NCBI GenBank assembly: GCA_043808035.1
Contig: JAZDFH010000038.1
Coordinates: 1-13,943, forward strand
From: JAZDFH01 sp043808035
GTDB taxonomy: Bacteria; Patescibacteriota; Minisyncoccia; UBA6257; Colwellbacteraceae
DNA length: 13,943 nt
Direction of reading: 5' to 3'
Within the stretch, counting starts at the first letter, position 1; each line of letters begins with the position of its first letter. Below, piece after piece: positions 1 to 5,160 of the stretch. The notes below the pieces were generated by a model. It saw only the letters and a list, made by a program, of their open reading frames with translations. It ran no database searches and was not told the DNA's origin. A program made the position numbers and the translations under genes.

Positions 1-134
1 ATCACATCTTTGCTTCGTTCGTCGCTTTTGTTAAACTTGAGTATACAAGACTTCATGACGGCGTATCGTGGTATGAACAAAAGGCGGTTTATGCCAGAAT
101 GGGGACGAGATTTGCGTTGAGTGCGTAAGTCCTA
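1..134 (+). mobile_element. Right (3') end of an insertion sequence
   Basis: This stretch is the perfect reverse complement of 13805-13938 (134 of 134 bases). It holds the end of a transposase reading frame followed by only a few bases before similarity between the two copies stops, so 131-134 is the likely outer boundary of the element. Read from outside, the terminus is TAGGACTTACGCACTC. Both junctions contain TA, so the TA may be either part of the element or a target-site base pair. The element runs off the left edge, so its other end and full size cannot be seen. Confidence 0.75.
3..128 (+). CDS. Transposase, C-terminal fragment (5' end outside window)
   Basis: An open frame enters from the left edge and stops at TAA 126-128, giving the last 41 residues of a protein. 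The segment contains HIFASFVAFVKLEYTRL followed by a WYEQKA motif about ten residues further on. This helix with a Leu-Glu pair followed by a Trp-Tyr helix is how I remember the C-termini of some bacterial DDE transposases (IS4/IS701-like groups). The family assignment is tentative because the catalytic DDE core lies outside the window. The same peptide is encoded by the inverted copy at the right end, and presence in two identical copies supports a transposase over a host gene. Frame 1 also stays open to a TGA at 118-120, but its peptide resembles nothing I know. Confidence 0.65.
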   Translation, partial: HIFASFVAFVKLEYTRLHDGVSWYEQKAVYARMGTRFALSA

Positions 135-261
135 ATAAAATCAAAATTCAAAATTGCAACTAAAAACTTAAAACTTCGAAAATACATCAAAACATTGGAC
201 TTATTTTTAAGTTTTGCGTTGAAGTTTTACGTTCTTACCTTTGCATTTTGAGTTCTTTATC

Positions 262-310
262 ATTCATTTGGAATTCCCGCCTGACTGAATACATCAATCG
301 TTCGGGCGGG
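262..310 (+). repeat. 49-bp palindromic (REP-like) repeat, copy 1
   Basis: This repeat matches the reverse complement of 2270-2318 at 42 of 49 positions without gaps. Its 3' 35 bases (276-310) fold into a hairpin: CCCGCCTGA at 276-284 pairs with TCGGGCGGG at 302-310 through one T-G wobble. The loop contains GAATACATCA, which is conserved in the other copy. It is GC-rich in otherwise AT-rich DNA. No T-run follows on the + strand, so it is unlikely to be a classical terminator. Confidence 0.7.
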
Positions 311-385
311 TGGATTTTGGCATTTGAAATTCGCTAACGGTGTTGTATATCGTCTGGAATAAAGAAAGCATTCACAGAGGCTCTT

Positions 386-400
386 TACTACTACTACTAC
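386..400 (+). repeat. (TAC)5 trinucleotide tract
   Basis: Five perfect TAC units lie about 80 bp upstream of the histidine kinase start, in the probable promoter or 5' leader. Such tracts can change length by slippage. Nothing in the sequence shows that this one does so. Confidence 0.8.
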
Positions 401-426
401 ACTTATTATATAAGTTATAAGTGAGT

Positions 427-443
427 CTTAGCGCGAAGCTAAG
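427..443 (+). terminator. Small hairpin, possible weak terminator or 5'-leader structure
   Basis: CTTAGC (427-432) and GCTAAG (438-443) form a 6-bp stem with a GCGAA loop, followed by TTTTAT. It could end transcription coming in from the left IS, or form part of the kinase 5' leader 38 bp before the start codon. The stem is short and the U-run is brief, so function is uncertain. Confidence 0.35.
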
Positions 444-481
444 TTTTATAGCTTAAAAAATAATTTCGAACTAAATACAGT

Positions 482-2179
482 ATGTATTTATATTTTTCTG
501 CTAGCGGATTGTTCAATGCAATTACCTGTACCTTACTGGGATATTGGGTATATAAGAACAGTAAAGATAATAAAGTTAATCGTTTGTTTGCTTATCTGTG
601 TTTTGGTTTTGCGGCATGGTCATGGCCTTATGTTATGTGGCCTCTTGCGAAGACGAGAGAAGATGTATTGTTTTGGTTCAGAGTGCTTCACTATGGAGCG
701 ATTTTTATTCCTGTTCTTTATTTCCATTTTGTATCTGCGTGGCTCGGTACTGATACAAAAGAAAAGAAGTGGCATATCATTCTTGGTTATTGTATAGGTA
801 TCTTTTTTTGTTTCTTTGTCTTTACCCCTCTTTTTATTAAAGATATGCAGCCTATATTTTCAATGAAATGGTGGGCTGTTCCGGGAGTGATATATTATTT
901 TTATCTAATTTTTTTCTTTTTCTATTATATCTATGCATCAATTTATCTATTTTGGGGGTACCGAAAACTTGAAGGGGTAAAGAGAGTGCAGACAAAATTT
1001 ATTTTGACCGGTATAGTTATTGCTATCGCTGCAGGATCAACGAACTATTTTCTTTTTTTCAAGATCAACATTCCACCGTATGGGAATATTTTGGCTTCTA
1101 CTCATATCATTTTGGGTACGTATGCGATTTTAAAACATCACTTGTTTAATATAAAAGCAATTGCGGCAGAGTTTATAACGTTTATAATTTGGATCTTTCT
1201 TTTCTTTAGGATTATTGTTTCAGCGACACCGCAGGCTCGAATTATTGATAGTATTTTTTTCCTTCTTATAGTATTTTTTGGAGTTTTTCTTATTAAGAGT
1301 GTTAACCGCGAAGTTGAACAAAGAGAACAACTTGCTTATCTTAATACTGAATTAAAAAATCTAAACGAACACCTTGAGGACAAAGTGAAGGAACAAACAC
1401 AGGAAATTCGTAAGGCGTATGAGGTTGAAAAGAAAGCTCGTCAAGATTTAGAAGAACTTGATAAAGCGAAGACAGATTTTATGCTTACCACCCAACATCA
1501 CCTAAGGACTCCACTGACGGTAGTAAAAGGTGTTGCGAACATGTTAGTCGGGAAAAAAGAAGGAGATACGTATACAAAATTAGATACTACATTTATCGAG
1601 AAGCTTAACTCCGGAGCAAACAAATTAGTAAAGCTCATCAATGATTTTTTAGACATCTCCCAGATGGAGGTAGGGAAAAGCATATTGAACAAGCAACAAA
1701 CATCAATACATCAACTCATAGATGAGACACAGGAAGAACTCTCCCACGAGATAGAGCAGAGACAACTGCATGTAGAGACAACATTCACAGAAGAAGCAAA
1801 AGAGACCACGTTATACATAGATCCAAAGAGATTCAGGGATGCGATATCAAACCTCATGGACAACGCAGTCAAGTATACTTCCAAAGATGGAACCATCACC
1901 ATACACGGAGAAATAGCCCTTCACCCGATAGAGAAAACAAAGTTCTATAGACTTACCATTACAGACACGGGTATAGGGATAACAGAAGAAGAGAAAGGAA
2001 AAATATTCACGAGATCATTTGAACGAGGAACAAAAGCAAAAGAGATGAATGCCACGGGGCGTGGAATAGGACTTATGCTTACGAAGCAAATTATTGAGGT
2101 GCATGGTGGAACGATACATGCAGAGTCTGCAGGTAGAGACACGGGGAGTACGTTTGTGGTGGAGTTGCCCGTGGTTTAA
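482..2179 (+). CDS. Membrane sensor histidine kinase (7TM-type N-terminus), orphan
   Basis: This 565-aa protein has a hydrophobic N-terminal half with about seven transmembrane helices between residues 7 and 220, then two more at about 226-244 and 254-272. A charged coiled coil follows (about 275-330), then HisKA and HATPase_c domains. The phosphoacceptor box reads TTQHHLRTPL, with the acceptor His at 339. The usual acidic residue at +1 is His340, and the +4 Thr343 is kept. The ATPase domain shows the N-box (Asn461), G1 box (DTGIG, Asp495) and G2 box (GRGIGL, 526-531), so ATP binding looks intact. The protein should sit in the cytoplasmic membrane, autophosphorylate and pass phosphate to a response regulator, but no regulator gene is in the window. 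ATG 482 is the only reasonable start and has no clear Shine-Dalgarno. Codon use changes sharply near 1690. The signal it senses is unknown. Confidence 0.93.
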   Translation: MYLYFSASGLFNAITCTLLGYWVYKNSKDNKVNRLFAYLCFGFAAWSWPYVMWPLAKTREDVLFWFRVLHYGAIFIPVLYFHFVSAWLGTDTKEKKWHIILGYCIGIFFCFFVFTPLFIKDMQPIFSMKWWAVPGVIYYFYLIFFFFYYIYASIYLFWGYRKLEGVKRVQTKFILTGIVIAIAAGSTNYFLFFKINIPPYGNILASTHIILGTYAILKHHLFNIKAIAAEFITFIIWIFLFFRIIVSATPQARIIDSIFFLLIVFFGVFLIKSVNREVEQREQLAYLNTELKNLNEHLEDKVKEQTQEIRKAYEVEKKARQDLEELDKAKTDFMLTTQHHLRTPLTVVKGVANMLVGKKEGDTYTKLDTTFIEKLNSGANKLVKLINDFLDISQMEVGKSILNKQQTSIHQLIDETQEELSHEIEQRQLHVETTFTEEAKETTLYIDPKRFRDAISNLMDNAVKYTSKDGTITIHGEIALHPIEKTKFYRLTITDTGIGITEEEKGKIFTRSFERGTKAKEMNATGRGIGLMLTKQIIEVHGGTIHAESAGRDTGSTFVVELPVV

Positions 2180-2215
2180 AATATCAAAATTCAATCCACA
2201 TCCCCCCGCTCGTAT

Positions 2216-2263
2216 CGAACGCCAGCCCGACAGAAGACCTGTCGTTCTGATGGGGTACGTTCG
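2216..2263. repeat. GC-rich nested inverted repeat
   Basis: An outer stem CGAACG (2216-2221) / CGTTCG (2258-2263) encloses a 6-bp hairpin CGACAG (2228-2233) / CTGTCG (2239-2244) with an AAGAC loop. An alternative pairing is GCCCGA (2225-2230) with TCGGGC (2261-2266). The block lies 37 bp after the kinase stop and directly abuts the 49-bp repeat. It lacks a T-run, so it does not look like an intrinsic terminator. It could stabilise the 3' end of the kinase mRNA or be a mobile repeat. Confidence 0.5.
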
Positions 2264-2269
2264 GGCACG

Positions 2270-2318
2270 CCCGCCTGAATAACTGATGTATTCAGTCGGG
2301 CAGGAATTACAAATGAAT
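2270..2318 (-). repeat. 49-bp palindromic (REP-like) repeat, copy 2, inverted
   Basis: The reverse complement matches 262-310 at 42 of 49 positions with no indels, so the two copies bracket the kinase gene in inverted orientation. The hairpin is kept although bases differ: CCCG (2270-2273) pairs with CGGG (2297-2300) and the inner TGAATA (2276-2281) pairs with TATTCA (2289-2294). Retaining a fold while the primary sequence drifts is typical of REP-type elements. Confidence 0.7.
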
Positions 2319-2387
2319 ATCAAATGATTTAATGCTGAAAAAGTACAATATCACGTTTTGGTATTCAGATTTTGGGATTCATTGGTC

Positions 2388-2416
2388 ATTTCGTTCGCCA
2401 GTTGGCGAATTGAAAT
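2388..2416. repeat. Perfect 7+7 dyad with extended stem
   Basis: TTCGCCA (2394-2400) and TGGCGAA (2403-2409) are separated by two bases. The stem extends outward through ATTTC (2388-2392) and GAAAT (2412-2416) around a small internal loop. It lies 108 bp before the next gene and immediately upstream of a TTGACA hexamer. It could be an operator, a transcript hairpin or another dispersed palindromic repeat; the sequence alone does not decide. Confidence 0.5.
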
Positions 2417-2523
2417 TTGACACTAATAATATCTTTCAGTTTTAGTTTTTGAGTTGCATTTTTGATTTTTGCGTTTTTAGTTCTTTCTCTCCCATATTCC
2501 TACTCAGCATGTAATATGTAATA

Positions 2524-3297
2524 ATGAAGGCAATGGGAAGAAGGCTGAAACAAATAGGATATGGTTTTTTTTATGTGATTGTTTCCTGTGTTTTATCGAT
2601 ATGTTGCTATTTATTATTTTTTACGAAATATTCGACATGTTTTGACGGTATACAAAATCAACAAGAATTAGGGATTGATTGTGGAGGGTCTTGTATCGAC
2701 TGCGAATTGAAAGTGGCGAAGATAGATATCTCCCAAGTTTATATTCTTTCTGCGGGAAAATATAAATCGACACTTGTTTTTGCAATAACGAATACGGCAA
2801 AAAAATATGGTGTCTATAGGTTCGATTATACACTTGATGTGTTTAGTCAATTCGAGACAAAATTAGCTGTATTCCAGGGCGTTTCTTCACTACTTCCAGG
2901 AGAAACAAAATATCTTGTCGTCCCTGGTATATCTCTCGACTCTAGAGATATTAAAAGAGCAACATGTACAACAACGAATGTGGAATGGAAAGAAAAAGAT
3001 GCCTTACTTGGTTTTTCATTATCATCGGAAGCATTGAAAACACAAGTTTTCGTTGATGATATTGAAGTTTCAGGCATCGTGAAAAATGATGGTGCAACCG
3101 CGAGTGGGAAAATTAAGCTCACAGGGCTGCTTTTTGGGAGTGACGGAACACTTCTTGCCGCTTCTACAACAATAGTTGATGAAATTTCAGCTTATAATAC
3201 TATGTCATTTACCATTTTTTTCCCAAAATTGACAGAAATCGTACAGCGTTTGGATTATTCAAAAACACAGATTTTTTATGAGATTGAAAGATTATGA
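2524..3297 (+). CDS. Single-pass membrane protein with extracytoplasmic DCGG/four-Cys motif, function unknown
   Basis: I do not recognise a named family for this 257-aa protein. One hydrophobic segment (about residues 12-34) follows a short basic N-terminus, so it is probably anchored with its C-terminal bulk outside the membrane. Just after the anchor is a compact Cys cluster: Cys39-Phe-Asp-Gly, then GIDCGGSC and IDC (Cys53, Cys57, Cys60). This could bind a metal or form disulfides. The rest (about 65-257) looks like beta-rich domains, with alternating hydrophobic residues and a LLPGETK turn typical of Ig-like folds. It overlaps rodA by 20 bp and so is probably co-translated with it, which suggests a cell-wall or envelope role; that is inference from context. 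The start could be ATG 2524 or ATG 2533, and neither has a good Shine-Dalgarno. Confidence 0.8.
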   Translation: MKAMGRRLKQIGYGFFYVIVSCVLSICCYLLFFTKYSTCFDGIQNQQELGIDCGGSCIDCELKVAKIDISQVYILSAGKYKSTLVFAITNTAKKYGVYRFDYTLDVFSQFETKLAVFQGVSSLLPGETKYLVVPGISLDSRDIKRATCTTTNVEWKEKDALLGFSLSSEALKTQVFVDDIEVSGIVKNDGATASGKIKLTGLLFGSDGTLLAASTTIVDEISAYNTMSFTIFFPKLTEIVQRLDYSKTQIFYEIERL

Positions 3298-4351
3298 TTG
3301 GCAATTTGCTGGGTCTGCAGCGGTACTGTTAGGTGCTGGACTTTTAGTTCTTGCTTCAAGTAACCAGAGTCTTTTTTATAAACAATTAGTATGGATTGCT
3401 CTTGCAATCAGTATTTTTTGTAGTTTGTCATTTGTTAATATTCGATCCTTGCTGCGATATAGATGGATTATTCTCGGAATGTATCTTGTAACGCTCCTTA
3501 TTGTTGTTCTTACTACATTTTTTGCTCCTATTGTTGCAGGGACACGTAGTTGGTTGGTACTAGGACCTATTCATATTCAGCCGTCTGAATTTATGAAGAT
3601 AGCCCTCATTTTACTTTTAGCAAAATTTTTTTCGCGGAGGCATGTCACAATCGCTCATTGGAGTACTATCATTGTTTCTGCGGTATACGCTGCTATCCCT
3701 GGAGCTCTAATACTCATACAGCCAGACTTAGGAACGGCATTGGTCATTTTTGGTATTTGGTTTGGTTATTTACTAGTAAGTGAACTTCCACTTAAGCGAG
3801 TTGTAGTATTCGCTGTTATTTTTCTTATTATCGGATTGATTGGTTGGTATAATATAATGGAACCATATCAAAAAGAACGTATAAAAGCTCTGTTTAACCC
3901 TAATTATGACCCATTGGGAGTAAATTATAGTGTCATTCAATCGAGAATCGCAATTGGATCAGGAGGCTTTTTAGGAAAAGGCTTTGGTCAAGGCACACAG
4001 TTGCAGCTGGGATTTTTACCTGAATCTCAAACGGACTTTATTTTTTCGGCGTTTGTTGAGGAATGGGGATTTTTAGGAGGATGTATTGTCATAGGGGCGT
4101 TTGTTCTTTTTATACATAGAATACTTAGTCATGGATTGAAAAATAGTGACAATATTATTCGTTTGGTCTGTTTGGGGACAGCGATAATGTTGATCATTCA
4201 TTTCGTTATCAATCTAGGGTCGGTACTTGGTCTTTTGCCTGTTATAGGGGTTAGTTTGCCGCTTATGAGTTATGGTGGATCTAATCTCTTGACAGTTGCG
4301 ATACTCATAGGTATTATTTACCATACCGCAGGGAAGCGAGTAGGCTTTTGA
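3278..4351 (+). CDS. rodA: RodA/FtsW-family SEDS peptidoglycan glycosyltransferase
   Basis: This 357-aa polytopic membrane protein belongs to the SEDS family, which polymerises lipid II into glycan strands together with a class B penicillin-binding protein. Family signatures are clear: GTRSWLVLGPIHIQPSEFMK at 88-107, QPDLGTAL near 148, QSRIAIGSGG (221-230), GFLPESQTDFIF (245-256) and VSLPLMSYGGSN (325-336). Asp253 in the TDF motif corresponds to the catalytic Asp of E. coli RodA. The GTQ plus FLPE motifs favour RodA over FtsW, but the assignment within SEDS is not certain. The start overlaps the preceding gene by 20 bp. Its TGA stop overlaps the next ATG by one base, so translation of the three genes is probably coupled. 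No partner PBP2 gene is in the window. Confidence 0.93.
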   Translation: MRLKDYDWQFAGSAAVLLGAGLLVLASSNQSLFYKQLVWIALAISIFCSLSFVNIRSLLRYRWIILGMYLVTLLIVVLTTFFAPIVAGTRSWLVLGPIHIQPSEFMKIALILLLAKFFSRRHVTIAHWSTIIVSAVYAAIPGALILIQPDLGTALVIFGIWFGYLLVSELPLKRVVVFAVIFLIIGLIGWYNIMEPYQKERIKALFNPNYDPLGVNYSVIQSRIAIGSGGFLGKGFGQGTQLQLGFLPESQTDFIFSAFVEEWGFLGGCIVIGAFVLFIHRILSHGLKNSDNIIRLVCLGTAIMLIIHFVINLGSVLGLLPVIGVSLPLMSYGGSNLLTVAILIGIIYHTAGKRVGF

Positions 4352-5085
4352 TGCAACGGAGAACTAAAGTAATAAGTGCCGTTTTTTTTGCTTTAATTTT
4401 GCTTGGGTTAATCCAGGCATTTTGGCAAAAACGCTTTACGTGGGAAGCGCAACCGGTACCTGCAAAAGAAACGATTCGTATTACTATCCCTGAAGGGTGG
4501 ACAGTGCATCAAATCAGCGAAAAGCTTGTTGCAAATGGTGTTCTTGTAGGAGAAAGTTTGCCGCAGGAGTGGGAAGGGTATCTTTTCCCTGATACATATG
4601 ATTTTTTTGTTCCTTCAAGTGTGGAAGAAGTGCGGATGAAATTCGCTATGGCATTTCAGGATAAGGTCTTACCACTGATTTCTGAAAGTGATAATTTGTA
4701 CCGAATTTTGACTATAGCATCTCTTATTGAACGAGAGGTACCTGTTTCAGATGATCGTCCAATTATTGCAGGAATCATCGAAAAACGGATCAAAAGTGAT
4801 ATGAGATTGCAATTAGATGCGACGATTTGTTATTGTAAAGAGCCTGCACCATGCACGCCTATTCGGAAAGAAGATTTTGATCTTGATTCACCGTACAATA
4901 CATATCGTTATAACGGATTGCCTCCGGGACCTATTGGAAATCCTGGTATAAATGCAATTGAAGCGGCACTTCATCCCCAAAAGTCTTCGTATTGGTTTTA
5001 TATTTCCGATCCGAAGACAAAAAAAACAATTTTCGCAGTCGACCTTGACGAACATAATAAAAATATTGTTAACTACCTTAAGTAA
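4351..5085 (+). CDS. mltG: MltG/YceG-like endolytic murein transglycosylase, short form
   Basis: This 244-aa protein has one N-terminal membrane helix (about 7-25) and an extracytoplasmic YceG domain that cuts nascent glycan strands. Visible motifs, numbered from ATG 4351, are IPEGWTVHQI (about 46-55), WEGYLFPDTYDF (about 74-85), IASLIERE with the presumed catalytic Glu127 (equivalent to E. coli Glu218), MRLQLDATI (about 151-159) and SPYNTY..GLPPGPIGNPG (about 180-199). E. coli MltG is about 340 aa. Here the LysM-like part is cut down, with only about 15 residues between the IPEG helix and the EGYLFPDTY strand. Three Cys (CYC and APC, 160-168) sit in an outer loop. An in-frame TTG at 4348 is possible, but ATG 4351 overlaps the rodA stop as TGATG and has AGG six bases upstream. 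It is the last gene before a terminator. Confidence 0.9.
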   Translation: MQRRTKVISAVFFALILLGLIQAFWQKRFTWEAQPVPAKETIRITIPEGWTVHQISEKLVANGVLVGESLPQEWEGYLFPDTYDFFVPSSVEEVRMKFAMAFQDKVLPLISESDNLYRILTIASLIEREVPVSDDRPIIAGIIEKRIKSDMRLQLDATICYCKEPAPCTPIRKEDFDLDSPYNTYRYNGLPPGPIGNPGINAIEAALHPQKSSYWFYISDPKTKKTIFAVDLDEHNKNIVNYLK

Positions 5086-5101
5086 TTAAATGTCATAAGA
5101 T

Positions 5102-5138
5102 AAAAACCCTTTTGCGCGAAAACGGGTTTTTGTTTTTT
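5102..5138 (+). terminator. Intrinsic terminator after mltG
   Basis: AAAAACCC (5102-5109) pairs with GGGTTTTT (5124-5131). The stem continues through TTTT (5110-5113) and AAAA (5119-5122) around one bulged C, with a GCGCG loop, and is followed by GTTTTTTA. It begins 16 bp after the mltG stop and ends 22 bp before rpoB. The A-tract on its other side makes bidirectional activity possible. It separates the envelope cluster from rpoBC. Confidence 0.85.
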
Positions 5139-5158
5139 ATTTATATTTATTTTATCAT
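5130..5158 (+). promoter_or_regulatory. Candidate rpoB promoter, very close to the start codon
   Basis: TTGTTT (5130-5135) and TATCAT (5153-5158) are separated by 17 bp, but a standard start site would fall at or just inside the ATG. TATATT at 5142-5147 is an alternative -10, with transcription starting near 5154, but has no good -35. The true promoter could instead lie inside mltG with read-through of the terminator. Confidence 0.25.
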
Positions 5159-5160
5159 AT

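Larger units (their letters stand above)
135..481. other. Non-coding region upstream of the histidine kinase gene
   Basis: I see no gene in these 347 bases. The first part is low-complexity: an A-rich stretch at 137-178 with a TGCAACT core, then a T-rich stretch at about 186-260 that contains TTTGCATTTTGAGTTCTTT. Degenerate relatives of both occur downstream of the kinase at about 2431-2490 (the A-rich one in inverted orientation). A GC-rich palindromic repeat (262-310), a five-unit TAC tract (386-400) and a 6-bp hairpin (427-443) follow. The kinase promoter presumably lies between 310 and 480, but I cannot pick a convincing -35/-10 pair. Confidence 0.6.
2180..2523. other. Non-coding, palindrome-rich region between kinase and envelope cluster
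   Basis: I see no convincing gene in these 344 bases. A GC-rich block (about 2203-2304) carries several overlapping dyads and the second copy of the 49-bp repeat. Further on are a separate perfect dyad (2388-2416), a TTGACA hexamer at 2417-2422 without a good partner, and a T-rich low-complexity stretch at 2431-2490 related to the one upstream of the kinase. Short open frames crossing this region depend on repeat sequence and lack ribosome binding sites. Confidence 0.6.

Noticed and set aside
197..203. Second IS terminus (GGACTTA) in the left intergenic region
   Set aside because: Only seven bases match the IS end, and the following bases differ, so chance is likely.
2094..2282. Forward 62-aa frame crossing the kinase stop
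   Set aside because: It is in a different frame from the kinase, its second half is encoded by the palindromic repeat, and it has no Shine-Dalgarno.
262..2318. CRISPR array or tracrRNA-like repeats
   Set aside because: There are only two repeat copies, in inverted orientation and separated by a full gene, with no spacers and no cas genes.
2015..2323. Reverse-strand 102-aa frame over the end of the kinase gene and the palindrome block
   Set aside because: It overlaps the conserved G2 box of the kinase and the repeat; the peptide is irregular and unlike any family I know.
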